From JAEUIT01 sp044220875 (lineage in GTDB: Bacteria > Planctomycetota > Phycisphaerae > Phycisphaerales > SM1A02): 64,000 bases of DNA. Positions 53,602 to 62,460 of the stretch are shown one piece after another. The translations under genes and the position numbers were made by a program. The stretch spans positions 124,001-188,000 of the forward strand of contig JBGAQH010000004.1 in assembly GCA_044220875.1 (NCBI GenBank). The letters are read 5' to 3'. Each line of letters starts with the position of its first letter. Within the stretch, counting starts at the first letter, position 1. The notes under the pieces were generated by a model. The model made no database searches and was not told the origin of the DNA. It saw nothing but the letters and a program-made list of their open reading frames with translations.

Positions 53602-55118
53602 GACGCGCCTCCGCCGTCGCCGGCCGGCGCGACCGCTCCGTCGTCGGCGCCGATCTCGCGCAGGGCCATGAGCGCCGAGGGCGCGCCGGCCCCGAACCCC
53701 TCGCCGCTCACGACGAGGACGAGGTCGCCGTTCCGCGACAGCCCCCGCTCGCGGAGATGCCGCTCCGCTGCGCTGACGAAGTCGAGGAAGGTCGCCGGAG
53801 GCAGCTCGACGAGCATCGGCTCGACGCCCCGGAGGATCCGCATGCGGCGAAGCGACGCGATGTCGGTGGACGCGGCAAGCACCGGCACCGTGAACCCGTA
53901 GCGCGAGAGGAGAAGCGCCGTCACCCCGGTCTGGCTCCACGCGACGACGCGGGCGACGCCCAGGTCGCGGGCCGAGCGCGAGGCGCCGTGGGCGAGCGCC
54001 GCGACCCGGTCGCGCTCCCGCACGAGCCGTTCGGGCGGCGTCGCGGGCGCCCCGGTCGCGGCGAGATGGAGCTCGGCCTCGCGGGCGATGCGCACCATCG
54101 TCTCGACCGTGATCACCGGCCAGCGGCCCACCGCGGTCTCGCCGGAGAGCATGACCGCATCGCATCCGTCGAGGATGGCATTGGCGACGTCGGAGACCTC
54201 GGCCCTCGTCGGCACCGGGGCGTCCACCATCGACTGGAGCATCTGGGTGGCCACGATCGACGGCTTGCCTTCGGCCCGCGCCGTGGCGATCACGCGCTTC
54301 TGCAGCACCGGCACCTTCGCGACGTCCATCTCGACGCCGAGGTCGCCGCGGGCGACCATCACCGCATCGGCGGCGCGGACGATCTCCTCCATCCGCTCGA
54401 TGGCCTGGGGTCGCTCGATCTTGGCGATGATCTGCGGCGCCGACGGGCGGCCGATCCGGTGGGCCGCGTGCTCGATGGCCGTTCGCAGGCGGCGCAGGTC
54501 GTCGGGATCCTGCACGAAGGACATGCCGACGAAGTCGATCCCGTTGGCGACGGCGAACTCGGCGCCGGCGAGATCGCGCTCGGTGATCGGGTCGGCCCGC
54601 ACGCGGCTGTCCGGAAGGTTGATCCCCTTGCCCGTGCGGACGATGCCGCCGGTGAGCGTCGTGCAGACCAGCGCGCCGTCCCGGCGGTCGATGACCAGCA
54701 GCCGCACCGCGCCGTCGTCGATCAGCACCCGCTGGCCGGCCTCGGCATCCTCGACGATGCCCGCATAGGTGCAGGCGAGCGTCGGCTCGGGACCGAGCGT
54801 GCAGACCTTCCCGGGGCGTATGTGGACGACCTTGCCGACCTGAAGATCGATGCCCTCGATGGGGGCCTGCCCGACGCGGATCTTCGGTCCCGGCAGGTCT
54901 GCGAGCACGCCGGTCACCTGCCCGGTCGACGCCTCGACGGTGCGGATCGCGGCGAGCGTCTTCGCGTGCTGGTCGAGCGTGCCGTGGCTGAAGTTCAGCC
55001 GCACGATCGACACGCCGGCCCGAACCAGGGCCTCGAGCGTCGTCACCGAGCTCGACGCCGGTCCGACCGTGGCGACGATTCTCGTCAGACTTCGGTCCGC
55101 CACCAACTGGGGTCTCAT
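53598..55118 (-). CDS. pyk: Pyruvate kinase
   Basis: 506 residues from the ATG at 55118. It has the N-terminal 'TRIVATVGPASSS', 'IVRLNFSHGTLDQH', the catalytic-site block 'IIAKIERPQAIERMEEIVRA' with Lys in 'AKIERP', 'VMVARGDLGVEM' and 'DAVMLSGETAVGRWPVITVE'. The enzyme makes ATP and pyruvate from phosphoenolpyruvate. The C-terminal allosteric domain ('GVTALLLSRYGFTVPVLAAS') is present with an Ala/Gly-rich end. It overlaps the solute-binding protein gene and cinA, four bases each. Confidence 0.95.
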   Translation of the reverse strand: MRPQLVADRSLTRIVATVGPASSSVTTLEALVRAGVSIVRLNFSHGTLDQHAKTLAAIRTVEASTGQVTGVLADLPGPKIRVGQAPIEGIDLQVGKVVHIRPGKVCTLGPEPTLACTYAGIVEDAEAGQRVLIDDGAVRLLVIDRRDGALVCTTLTGGIVRTGKGINLPDSRVRADPITERDLAGAEFAVANGIDFVGMSFVQDPDDLRRLRTAIEHAAHRIGRPSAPQIIAKIERPQAIERMEEIVRAADAVMVARGDLGVEMDVAKVPVLQKRVIATARAEGKPSIVATQMLQSMVDAPVPTRAEVSDVANAILDGCDAVMLSGETAVGRWPVITVETMVRIAREAELHLAATGAPATPPERLVRERDRVAALAHGASRSARDLGVARVVAWSQTGVTALLLSRYGFTVPVLAASTDIASLRRMRILRGVEPMLVELPPATFLDFVSAAERHLRERGLSRNGDLVLVVSGEGFGAGAPSALMALREIGADDGAVAPAGDGGGAS

Positions 55119-56719
55119 GCGCTGCCGTTCCTCTCGCCGTTCTGTTCGCCGAGCCTGATGATCGCCTCGTACTGCTCGCGGAAGAAGCGGGTCATGATCG
55201 CCCGCAGCACCTCGGACTGGGCCGCGTCGGCGGGCCAGAGCCCCGCATCCTTCCATCCGCCTTTGAGCCATCCGTCGCGGATGGCCTCGAGCCGCTCGGG
55301 ATCGCCGAGCGACATGGTCGTCGCGTTCGGCGCGGGCACCTCCGGCATCGCGTCGAAGCGACGGAGCATCTCCTTGAGCGTCGGATCGGTGACGTTCTCC
55401 TCGCCGACGATCGCGAGCCCCGCGGGATAGGCCGGGTGATGGACGATGGCCAGCCACGCCCTCCGGATGAGCGAGCGGTTCTCGATCGCCATCGCCACGA
55501 AGAGCGGCGGAAGGAAGGAGCGGTAGTGCCGGTTCGGCCTCTCGACCGCCGTCGCGACGGTGAAGGGATTCACCTGGTCGATGAGGCGGTCGAAGTGATC
55601 CGCGTACATCGAGGGGCGAATCGGCATGCGGCGCAGCTCGTAGCGCTCGGGGCCGAGTCCGTCCGCCGGCGGCGTCGCCAGCCGCTGCCTCGCCGCGAAG
55701 TTCCAGAGCGACTGTCCCTCGGGCGAGAGGACGAAGAGGATGAAGCGCTTCGCGAGCTCGGGATGCGGCGCGCCGCGGAGCATCGCGATCGGATCGGGAT
55801 CGATCACCGTTTCGCCGACCGGATCGACGTAGCCGACGCGAGCGGCGCCGCCGGCGCGGCCGTCCCCGGCGTCGATCATCGCCTGCGACTGATAGCGCCC
55901 GTAGAAGTCGATGCAGAGGCCTGCGGCGGCCTCACCGAGACTCACGTCGGTCGGCGCCCGCGGCGAGCTGGCGGAGAAGGTCCGCGCGTTCGCCGCCATG
56001 CGACGGAGGATGCGCCACCCGTCGGTCCATCCGCGGCGCTGGAGAATCGCCTCGTACGCGGTCGTCACCGAGCCGCTTTGCGCCGGATTCACCAGGGCAA
56101 TCCAGCCGACGAACTTCGGATCGCAGAGGTCCGCCCATCGCTTCGGCTCCGGGAGCCCGAGCTCGGCGAGGAGATCGCGGTTGTAGACGATGCCGAAGCC
56201 GGAGAGCGCCGCGCCGAACCAGAGTCCCTTCGGGTCGTAGAGCGGCGTGTCGCCGATGACCTTGGCGCCGCCGTACGCGGCCGCCATCGTCGCGGCATCG
56301 AGTTCGACCGGGGCGAGCACGGTGGTCGTGCGCGAGTCGCCCTTCGTGCCGGTCTCGAGGGATCGCGCGAGCTGCGTGAATTCGTAGGAGCCGCCGCCAA
56401 AGAGCAGGTCACCCTGGCCGCCGACCTCGGCGCCGCGGCGGAGGGCCGAGACGTATGCGGCCTCGAGCATTTTCCGGATCTCGCTCGTGCCTCCGGGCGT
56501 TGACCATGCGACCTCGACCGACTCGCCGTAGGTGCGCCGGTGCCACGCCTCGAAGGCCTGCTTGAACTCGTGACGGATGCTCTCGTGGTGCGGCGTGAAG
56601 ATGACCAGCGTGCGGTCGGCTCCCGAGGTGCCCGTGGGCGCCGTCGACGGCGCGATGAGGATCGGCACGCCGATCAGGAACGCCAGTGCCGCGGCGAGCG
56701 CGAGCCTCGACCAGTGCAT
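55115..56719 (-). CDS. Extracellular solute-binding protein (iron(III)-type ABC family)
   Basis: 534 residues. An N-terminal membrane/signal segment ('LALAAALAFLIGVPILIA') precedes a periplasmic-binding fold: 'TLVIFTPHHESIRHEFKQAF', 'LWFGAALSGFGIVYNRDLLA', 'WADLCDPKFVGWIALVNPAQ', 'AAGLCIDFYGRYQ', 'AKRFILFVLSPEGQSLWN'. These are hallmarks of type 2 binding proteins related to iron(III) or thiamine carriers. The C-terminal 150 residues extend beyond the usual length. No permease or ATPase gene is adjacent, so it either works with a distant transporter or has been recruited for sensing. It is wedged between pyrF (1-bp overlap) and pyk (4-bp overlap). Confidence 0.8.
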   Translation of the reverse strand: MHWSRLALAAALAFLIGVPILIAPSTAPTGTSGADRTLVIFTPHHESIRHEFKQAFEAWHRRTYGESVEVAWSTPGGTSEIRKMLEAAYVSALRRGAEVGGQGDLLFGGGSYEFTQLARSLETGTKGDSRTTTVLAPVELDAATMAAAYGGAKVIGDTPLYDPKGLWFGAALSGFGIVYNRDLLAELGLPEPKRWADLCDPKFVGWIALVNPAQSGSVTTAYEAILQRRGWTDGWRILRRMAANARTFSASSPRAPTDVSLGEAAAGLCIDFYGRYQSQAMIDAGDGRAGGAARVGYVDPVGETVIDPDPIAMLRGAPHPELAKRFILFVLSPEGQSLWNFAARQRLATPPADGLGPERYELRRMPIRPSMYADHFDRLIDQVNPFTVATAVERPNRHYRSFLPPLFVAMAIENRSLIRRAWLAIVHHPAYPAGLAIVGEENVTDPTLKEMLRRFDAMPEVPAPNATTMSLGDPERLEAIRDGWLKGGWKDAGLWPADAAQSEVLRAIMTRFFREQYEAIIRLGEQNGERNGSA

Positions 56720-57675
56720 CAGCGCTGCCCCAATCCGCTTCGGATCTCGGCGCGGAATCGCTCGGCCGCCTTCGCGATCGCCGCGGTCCAGTCCGCGCCG
56801 CCGCCGCCCGCGGGATAGATGACCGAGCGGCTCGCGGTGACGATCGCGCCGGTGCCGTCGGAACGGAAACAGGGAAGGACGTCATCGACGCCGCCCCCCT
56901 GCGCTCCGTATCCCGGCACGAGGAACATCTGCTGCGGCATCCGCGCCCGAAGCGCCGCCGCGTCGTGGCGCTTGGTGGCGCCGACGACCGCGCCCAGGGC
57001 GCTCGTGCCGCGCTCGCCGAGATGGCCTGCGCCGAGCGTCGCGACCAGATCGGCCATCGCCTCGGCGATCGATCGGCCGTCGGCGAGGCGCAGCGACTGG
57101 AAGGCGTCGCCCGAGGGATTGCTCGTCCGCACCAGCGCGAAGGCCCCGCGTCCGGCGCCGCCCGTGGCGTGCAGGAATGGCGCGATGCCGTCGTCGCCGA
57201 GGTAGCCGTTCACCGTCGTCCAGTCGGCATGGTGGGCGAGGCTCGCGGCCGCGTAGTGCTCGGCGCTGATGCCGATGTCGCCGCGCTTCGCGTCGAGAAT
57301 CACCTCGAATCCGGCGGCCCACGCGGCGTGGGCGACGGTGTGCAGCGCGGCGATGCCCTCGGCGCCGTAGCGCTCGTAGCAGGCCGACTGGAGCTTCACG
57401 CATGCGACGTGCTCGCGAATCGCCTCCAGCGCGCCGAGCGAGAATCGCTCAAGCGACGCGGCCGGCGCGAGGCCGGCGAGCGGCGACGGCATGCGGTCGA
57501 TCACCGGATCGAGCCCGACGCAAACCGGCGCGCCGATCCGCTCGAACGCCGCAAGCAGTCGGTCGGCGGGATGGGCGGCGACGGCGGCGGAGGGACGGGC
57601 GGGCGCGGCTGCGGTCACGGTGCTCCTTCCGCGCTCGGCGGCGCGGGACTCCAACGGGGACGATGCGGTGGGCAT
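56719..57675 (-). CDS. pyrF: Orotidine 5'-phosphate decarboxylase (type 2)
   Basis: 318 residues from the ATG at 57675. The active-site block is 'VILDAKRGDIGISAEHY' with the Lys/Asp network in 'DAKRGD'. 'PVCVGLDPVIDRMP', 'TVNGYLGDDGIAPFLHATG' and 'MFLVPGYGAQGGGVDDVLP' identify the longer type 2 PyrF. It converts OMP to UMP, the last step of pyrimidine synthesis. A 40-residue Ala/Pro leader precedes the fold. It is the first gene of the overlapping minus-strand run and diverges from the DUF971 gene over 64 bp. Confidence 0.95.
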   Translation of the reverse strand: MPTASSPLESRAAERGRSTVTAAAPARPSAAVAAHPADRLLAAFERIGAPVCVGLDPVIDRMPSPLAGLAPAASLERFSLGALEAIREHVACVKLQSACYERYGAEGIAALHTVAHAAWAAGFEVILDAKRGDIGISAEHYAAASLAHHADWTTVNGYLGDDGIAPFLHATGGAGRGAFALVRTSNPSGDAFQSLRLADGRSIAEAMADLVATLGAGHLGERGTSALGAVVGATKRHDAAALRARMPQQMFLVPGYGAQGGGVDDVLPCFRSDGTGAIVTASRSVIYPAGGGGADWTAAIAKAAERFRAEIRSGLGQR

Positions 57676-57739
57676 CCTATACGGCGATGGCGTCGCGCGG
57701 CGCCCGCGGTGCGCCGCGCCGCCCGCTACGATCCGCACC

Positions 57740-58084
57740 GTGGACCACGACGATCATCCGACGCACCTCGACCTCGAGCGGACCCGGGGACTTTCGGTCG
57801 AGTGGGGCGACGGCCAGCGGGACTTCTTCCCGATCGCGTACCTCCGCCGCATGTCGCCCTCGGCGGACGCGAAGGCCCTGCGCGAGCAGATGGCGTCGAA
57901 TCCGCTGACCGTGCTTCCCGCGGCCCGCGCCAGCGGACCGCTCGTCGCCCTCGACGCGGAGCTCGTCGGGCGCTACGCGATCCGGATCCGCTTCTCCGAC
58001 GGCCACGACACGGGGATCTACTCGTGGCGCTATCTCCGCGAGATCGCCCCGCCCCGCCCCGCGGCGGGCGAGACGCGTCCCTAA
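57740..58084 (+). CDS. DUF971 family protein
   Basis: 114 residues from a GTG at 57740. 'LDLERTRGLSVEWGDGQRDF', 'FPIAYLRRMSP' and 'IRIRFSDGHDTGIYSWRYLR' are the DUF971 (GBBH-like N-terminal) motifs, related to the first domain of gamma-butyrobetaine hydroxylase and often linked with iron-sulfur cluster handling. No catalytic role is known for stand-alone members. It is first of three plus-strand genes, 34 bp before the thioesterase. Confidence 0.85.
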   Translation: MDHDDHPTHLDLERTRGLSVEWGDGQRDFFPIAYLRRMSPSADAKALREQMASNPLTVLPAARASGPLVALDAELVGRYAIRIRFSDGHDTGIYSWRYLREIAPPRPAAGETRP

Positions 58085-58118
58085 CGCTTCGTTCATCACC
58101 TCCGCGCGACGCCCTGCG

Positions 58119-58640
58119 ATGAGCGACCTGACTCCCTGCCCACGACTCGACGACGCCGATGCCGCGGCCCTCAGGGCGCATGCGCCGGCCCACCCGTCGC
58201 CCTTCGTCGCGGAGCTCACGGTCGCCCCGGAGCACCTCAGCCGCCTCGTGCCGCATGCCAACAACGTCGAGTACCTGCGCTGGATCGACCGCGTCGCGGA
58301 GCTCCATGCCGACGCCCTGGGCCACACCCGCGCCGCGCTCCTGGCGGGCGGCCACTGCTTCTTCGTCGCGCGGCACGAGATCGACTATCTCGGCGAGTGC
58401 TGGGAGGGCGATCGGCTGCTGGTCGCGACCTGGGTGCGCTCGATGCGCAAGACGACGTCGTGGCGCGACACGATGATCGTGCGCCCCGCCGACCGGAGCG
58501 TCGTCTGCCGCGCGAGCACGCTCTGGGCCTTCGTGCACATGGAGTCGCGGAGGGCGGCACGCGTCCCGGCGGCGATGGCCGCGTCCTTCGGTCCGCTCGA
58601 TGCGCTCCGCGCCGGCGCGGCGCCGGAGAGCGGAGAATGA
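58119..58640 (+). CDS. Acyl-CoA thioesterase, hotdog fold (4HBT family)
   Basis: 173 residues. 'HANNVEYLRWIDRVAELHAD' carries the N/D-x-x-x-Y active-site pattern of 4HBT thioesterases, followed by 'FVARHEIDYLGECWEGDRLL' and 'VCRASTLWAFVHMESRRAAR'. These enzymes cleave acyl-CoA or acyl-carrier thioesters; the acyl group cannot be inferred. It overlaps the glycosyltransferase start (ATGA at 58637-58640). Confidence 0.85.
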   Translation: MSDLTPCPRLDDADAAALRAHAPAHPSPFVAELTVAPEHLSRLVPHANNVEYLRWIDRVAELHADALGHTRAALLAGGHCFFVARHEIDYLGECWEGDRLLVATWVRSMRKTTSWRDTMIVRPADRSVVCRASTLWAFVHMESRRAARVPAAMAASFGPLDALRAGAAPESGE

Positions 58641-59791
58641 CCTCGCTTCCGCCCATCCTTCCGCACATCGCGATGCTGGTCTCGCCGCAGCGCGCCGCCG
58701 AGGAGGGGCCGCTCACCCACCGCATGGCCGTCGGCCTCGTCGGCGACGGCGCGACGGTGACCCTGATCGATCCGCTGCCGGAGCGCGATCCGGACGTCAT
58801 GCAGCCGCAGCGCGTCCGCGTCGATCGCCGCTTCGAGCTGCCTCGCCGCGAGCGCTACGAGCAGCGCGTCCCCTTCTGGCGGCGGCGCGACAGGCTCCAT
58901 CGGCTCGCGGCGCAGTTCGAGCGATCCGTTCCGGACATCATCTGGGCCGCCGGCGCCGACGCGTGGGATCTCGCGACGTCGCTCGGCGAGGAACTCGACC
59001 GTCCCGTCGCGCTCGACTTCCGGCGCAAGGACGACCTCCGCCAGGCGGGACACGCGATCCGGAGCGACCGCGTCGTCGCGATCGTCGCGCCATGCGAGGC
59101 GCTGGCCCGCGAGGCCCGCGCGCTCGTCGGCGAGCAGTTCGTCCGCGTCGTTCCGATGGGCGTGCGCGTCGACGATTCCTTCTCGCCGCGCATCGGCCCG
59201 CCGCAGGTGGTCGCGATCCTGGCCGAGGGCCACGACGAGCGGGCGTTCTCCGCGGCGCTTCGCGCCGCCCGCGCTGCCCTGGAGCGCTTCCCCGACCTGC
59301 TCTTCACGGTCGAGTTCCCGGGCAGCGCGTCGGCGGCGGTGTGGCGCTTCGCACGCTCGCTCGGCCTCCTCGACCGGATCACCGCCATCGACGGCGCCGC
59401 GGGCTCGGGGTTGGCCATGACCGCCGTGCGCACCTGCGACGTCCTGCTGCTGCCCGAGCCGCGCGGCGGCCCCCGCGCCGAGACGCTCGTGGCGCTCTCC
59501 CGAGGCGTGCCGGTCATTGCCGCGGTTGATCCGATGGCCGACGTGCTGGCCGACGGCGAGACGGCGGTGATGCTTCCGGCCGGGGACCAGCATTCCCAGC
59601 TCTGGGCCGATGCGCTCATGGCGACCCTCGACCATCCGGAGCAGGCCCGGGCATTTGCGGTGCGCGGCCGATCGCTCGTGCTCACCCGTCATCGCTCGGC
59701 GGTTGCGGCCGCCGCGTGCCTGGCCACCGTCAATGACCTGCTCCGGGGCGGGCCGCTGCGATTCGTGACTGCCACGTCTCAAGCCACCTGA
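58637..59791 (+). CDS. Glycosyltransferase (GT4-like, GT-B fold)
   Basis: 384 residues. The N-terminal half has 'AMLVSPQRAAEEGPLTHRMA' and a Rossmann-like arrangement. The C-terminal half has 'VVPMGVRVDDSF' and the donor-site region 'CDVLLLPEPRGGPRAETLVA' with 'LSRGVPVIAAVDPMADVLAD', where the Glu in 'RAETL' corresponds to the E of the GT4 E-x7-E motif. It probably adds a sugar from a nucleotide donor to a cell-surface glycan or lipid. The acceptor is unknown and no biosynthetic cluster surrounds it. Confidence 0.75.
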   Translation: MTSLPPILPHIAMLVSPQRAAEEGPLTHRMAVGLVGDGATVTLIDPLPERDPDVMQPQRVRVDRRFELPRRERYEQRVPFWRRRDRLHRLAAQFERSVPDIIWAAGADAWDLATSLGEELDRPVALDFRRKDDLRQAGHAIRSDRVVAIVAPCEALAREARALVGEQFVRVVPMGVRVDDSFSPRIGPPQVVAILAEGHDERAFSAALRAARAALERFPDLLFTVEFPGSASAAVWRFARSLGLLDRITAIDGAAGSGLAMTAVRTCDVLLLPEPRGGPRAETLVALSRGVPVIAAVDPMADVLADGETAVMLPAGDQHSQLWADALMATLDHPEQARAFAVRGRSLVLTRHRSAVAAAACLATVNDLLRGGPLRFVTATSQAT

Positions 59792-59849
59792 ATGGCGAAC
59801 GTTGCGCGCGTCGGCTTGTCAAGTTCCGAATGGGTGTTCTCACGCACCC

Positions 59850-60038
59850 GTGGAATTTTGTGGAAAACTGGGGCTTGTCTGAGAGTTGTGCCGACAAGTA
59901 CCGCGTCGCAGGAAGCGTGAGCGATGGCCACCCTGCGGCGTGCGGACTCTCAGCCAACCGGTCGGTCGAGTCAGCACCCAACGAGCATCTTTCTCCCCTC
60001 CGCCCCGTTGATTCCCTCCATGAGTCAACGGGGTTTTT
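59850..60038 (+). ncRNA. Candidate structured small RNA ending in an intrinsic terminator
   Basis: About 190 bp between two genes with no coding frame of its own. It contains several nested stems: CTTGTC...GACAAG (59873/59894), CGCAGG...CCCTGCG (around 59908-59935) and GACTC...GAGTC (around 59945-59972). It ends in a perfect terminator (60003-60038) although the preceding gene stopped over 200 bp earlier. It does not match the tmRNA, RNase P, SRP or 6S landmarks I know. It may be an independent sRNA or a long leader with an attenuator for the gene at 60265. Confidence 0.45.
60003..60038 (+). terminator. Intrinsic (rho-independent) terminator
   Basis: CCCCGTTGA (60003-60011) pairs perfectly with TCAACGGGG (60025-60033) and is followed by TTTTT (60034-60038). 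It is the clearest intrinsic terminator in the window. Confidence 0.88.
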
Positions 60039-60264
60039 CGTTGCCGGGGACGGAGAACCGCGCCGCTCGCCGCCGACGTCTTGACCCGGCGGCAATCACG
60101 CCGGAAGATAGGTGACGGTGGGGTGGACCGCCCCGTCGAAGCGTTTGCCGCTTCTCTTTCCGTACCCTTTTCGCCCTTGAGGGCGTGCTGGCATCGCTTG
60201 GTCCACGAGCGACTCCGACCATCACCCCTCGCATGAGAGCCCTCGTGATGACGAGGGAAGGACC

Positions 60265-60498
60265 ATGAAGACCACCTCAAAGCTCGCCCTCGGACTCGCC
60301 TGCGCGACCGCCTGCCTCGTGCTCGGCGCGTGCGGCGAAGGAAACGTTCCCGCCCGCAAGGACGTCCAAGTGAAGCCCCCGGCCACGAATCCCACCCCGG
60401 CCCCCGGCGACAAGTTCAAGGGTTCGTTCGGCAAGAACGAGTCCGGCAGCGGCGCCCCCGCCGGCGACGCCCCCAAGAAGGACGGCGACAAGAAGTAA
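60265..60498 (+). CDS. Small lipoprotein, disordered
   Basis: 77 residues. 'LALGLACATACLVLGACGEG' is a lipoprotein signal with lipobox LGAC. The mature 54 residues are Pro-, Lys- and Gly-rich ('KPPATNPTPAPGDKFKGSFG', 'DAPKKDGDKK') and clearly disordered. It sits behind GAGGGAAGGACC and ends before two hairpin terminators, so it is a single-gene unit. It may be an abundant envelope lipoprotein; no function is known. Confidence 0.75.
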   Translation: MKTTSKLALGLACATACLVLGACGEGNVPARKDVQVKPPATNPTPAPGDKFKGSFGKNESGSGAPAGDAPKKDGDKK

Positions 60499-60504
60499 GC
60501 CGTA

Positions 60505-60569
60505 CGGTCGGAACGCTCCGACCGCCCACGGACCACGACAACGCCCGCAATTCGCGGGCGTTGTCTTTT
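60505..60569 (+). terminator. Double hairpin terminator after the small lipoprotein
   Basis: The first hairpin is CGGTCGGA-ACGC-TCCGACCG (60505-60524, 8-bp stem). The second is GACAACGCCCGC-AATTC-GCGGGCGTTGTC (60537-60565), followed by TTTT. Two stems in series suggest strong transcription of the gene. Confidence 0.85.
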
Positions 60570-60740
60570 GTGCGTTCCGGCGAATGAGCCGGACGCGGCG
60601 CGACCGGCGGCCATTCAGGTCGCCCCGTCGGCGAGGCGGCATCGATCTCGCGCCGGGCCTCGCCCGTCCGGCCATGTGATGGCAATTCGTTCCGCGGACC
60701 GGACGCTTCGGAACACCCCGATCGCTCGAGGAGGTCTGCC

Positions 60741-60938
60741 GTGCGGTTGGTCATCATGATCGTTCTTTCACTCGTCGCTCTGCTGCTGTGCGGCTGCAAG
60801 CCAAGGACGCCCAACACCAGCGTCCGCCCGACCGGCACGGGCCAGCAGACCGCACCGGGCAACACCTTCCATCACCTCGGCGAGGGCAACAGCTCGACGT
60901 CGGTCCCGGCGGCGCCGGCCAATCGTCCCGCGAGCTGA
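60741..60938 (+). CDS. Small lipoprotein, second copy-type
   Basis: 65 residues from a GTG at 60741 with GAGGAGG 6 bases upstream. The signal 'MIVLSLVALLLCGCKPR' has lipobox LCGC. The mature peptide is short, polar and disordered ('TSVRPTGTGQQTAPGNTFHH', 'SSTSVPAAPANRPAS'). It resembles the 60265 gene in design but not in sequence. Function unknown. Confidence 0.7.
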   Translation: MRLVIMIVLSLVALLLCGCKPRTPNTSVRPTGTGQQTAPGNTFHHLGEGNSSTSVPAAPANRPAS

Positions 60939-60980
60939 CCAGGCCGAACCGGCGGTACCGCCCGGGGAACCGCGAAAGAA

Positions 60981-61015
60981 AAACCGCCGATCGGACTACG
61001 TCCGGATCGGCGGCG
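60981..61015 (-). terminator. Terminator for the minus-strand aminotransferase gene
   Basis: On the minus strand, CCGCCGATC pairs with GATCGGCGG (with an inner GGAC/GTCC stem) and is followed by TTTTT (AAAAA at 60981-60985 on the plus strand). It lies about 230 bp past the aminotransferase stop; the interval 61016-61241 shows no gene. It could also stop the plus-strand lipoprotein transcript. Confidence 0.75.
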
Positions 61016-61241
61016 GGTGGATGGCACAGGAAGCGAGTCGTCGAGAGACGGCGGACGCGTCGCGAGCGCCGGCTTCTCTCTCACTCTCTCTATCCGCAAG
61101 AATCCCGCGCCAGTCGCGTCGTTTCGAGATGACGCGCGAGAAATCGCGCCGCACCGTTCCAACGGCGCGGCTGGCGCGGGCGGGTGCGGCTGGCGCGGGC
61201 GTGACCGTCTGGTTGGACTGAACGGCCGAGCGGCGGCGCCG

Positions 61242-62411
61242 TCAGCGCATGAGCCCGCTGAGTACCTCGAGCCCCTTCCGCAGCTTGTCCTCGTGCGTCG
61301 CGTACGACAGGCGGAAGTGCGAATCGCGGCGGCTGAAGACCTTGCCGGGGATGACCAGCACGCTTCGCTCGATGGATCGTTCGACGAATTCGGAGGCCGT
61401 GATCCCAAGCCTCTGCGGGACCTCGACAAAGCAGTAGAACGCGCCGCCCGGCTGGGCAACGGACGTCAGGCCGCGGAAGGCATCAAGGACCATGTCGCGC
61501 CGCCCGCGATAGCGCTCGACCTCTTCGTTCATGTCGATGTCAAACGCCGGGACGACCCCCCATTGAGCGATCGATGGCGCGCAGACAAAGGTGTACTGCT
61601 GGAGCCGAGCCATCGCCTGAATGAGCTCCTGCGGGCCGGCGGCATACCCGAGCCGCCAGCCGGTGCATCCGTAGCTCTTGCCGAAACCCCGAATCAGCAG
61701 CAGATCCTGCGAGTAGCGGGCCGGGGTGGGGAAGCGACCTGCCTCCTTTGCGTCCGCAAAGACGAATTCGTCGTAGATCTCGTCGGAGATCAGCAGGATT
61801 CCCTTGGCCCGGCAGAGGTCGACCATGTCGGCGACCTCGCGTTCCTTCAGGACGACGCCGCAGGGATTGCTTGGGCTGTTGAGCAGCACGAGCTTGGTCC
61901 GCGGGGTGATGAGCTTCTCCACCCGCTCTGCGGTCATCCGAAAGTCGGGATAGGTGTCACAGGTGACGATCGTGCCGCCCGTCATTGTCCCCAACTGCGG
62001 GTACATCACGAAGTACGGGTCCGGGACGATCGCCTCGTCGCCCGCATCGAGCAAGCACATGAACGCCAGAAGGAGTGCCCCGCTCGTCCCGCTCGTCACG
62101 ATCGCCCCGCGCTCGGCATTCGGTCCCGTCCACTGCACCTCCTCGCCGAGCCGCCGCCAGATCGCGTCGAGCAGCGGCGGAATGCCCTGGGTGACGGTGT
62201 AGCCATTGCGGTTCTCGACGATCGCGTCGATCGCCGCGCGCTTCATCCTCTCCGGCACGGGAAAGTCGGGCTGGCCGATCGAGAGGTTGATCGGGTCCTT
62301 GAGCTTCGCGGCGAGGTCGAAGACCTTGCGGATGCCCGAGGCGTCGATCGCCTTGGCCCGGCGGCTGATGAGGCGATCGATCGGAAGCGAGGTGGCGACG
62401 GCGGTGGTCAT
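61242..62411 (-). CDS. Aminotransferase class I/II (aspartate aminotransferase-like)
   Basis: 389 residues from the ATG at 62411 (GAAGG upstream); an ATG at 62444 would add 11. Fold-type I features: 'INLSIGQPDFPVP', 'NGYTVTQGIPPLLDAIWRRL', 'VVTSGTSGALLLAFMCLLDAG'-like donor loop (written here in part), 'NSPSNPCGVVLKEREV', 'LISDEIYDEFVFADAKEAGR' and the PLP-lysine block 'IRGFGKSYGCTGWRLGYAAG'. C-terminal 'SHFRLSYATHEDKLRKGLEV' supplies the substrate Arg. It transfers amino groups between an amino acid and 2-oxoglutarate. Substrate choice (Asp, Ala or aromatic) is open. Confidence 0.9.
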   Translation of the reverse strand: MTTAVATSLPIDRLISRRAKAIDASGIRKVFDLAAKLKDPINLSIGQPDFPVPERMKRAAIDAIVENRNGYTVTQGIPPLLDAIWRRLGEEVQWTGPNAERGAIVTSGTSGALLLAFMCLLDAGDEAIVPDPYFVMYPQLGTMTGGTIVTCDTYPDFRMTAERVEKLITPRTKLVLLNSPSNPCGVVLKEREVADMVDLCRAKGILLISDEIYDEFVFADAKEAGRFPTPARYSQDLLLIRGFGKSYGCTGWRLGYAAGPQELIQAMARLQQYTFVCAPSIAQWGVVPAFDIDMNEEVERYRGRRDMVLDAFRGLTSVAQPGGAFYCFVEVPQRLGITASEFVERSIERSVLVIPGKVFSRRDSHFRLSYATHEDKLRKGLEVLSGLMR

Positions 62412-62460
62412 GGCTGCGGCCTTCGAACGGGTCAACGGAGGCATCACTGTACGAAAGTGC

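Noticed and set aside
59850..60038. 6S RNA, SRP RNA or RNase P RNA
   Set aside because: None of their landmark sequences or the long central-bubble helix could be found; left as an unclassified candidate.
61021..61221. 66-codon plus-strand frame in the aminotransferase 3' gap
   Set aside because: Ser/Arg/Ala-rich, no ribosome site, and placed between a terminator and the end of a convergent gene.
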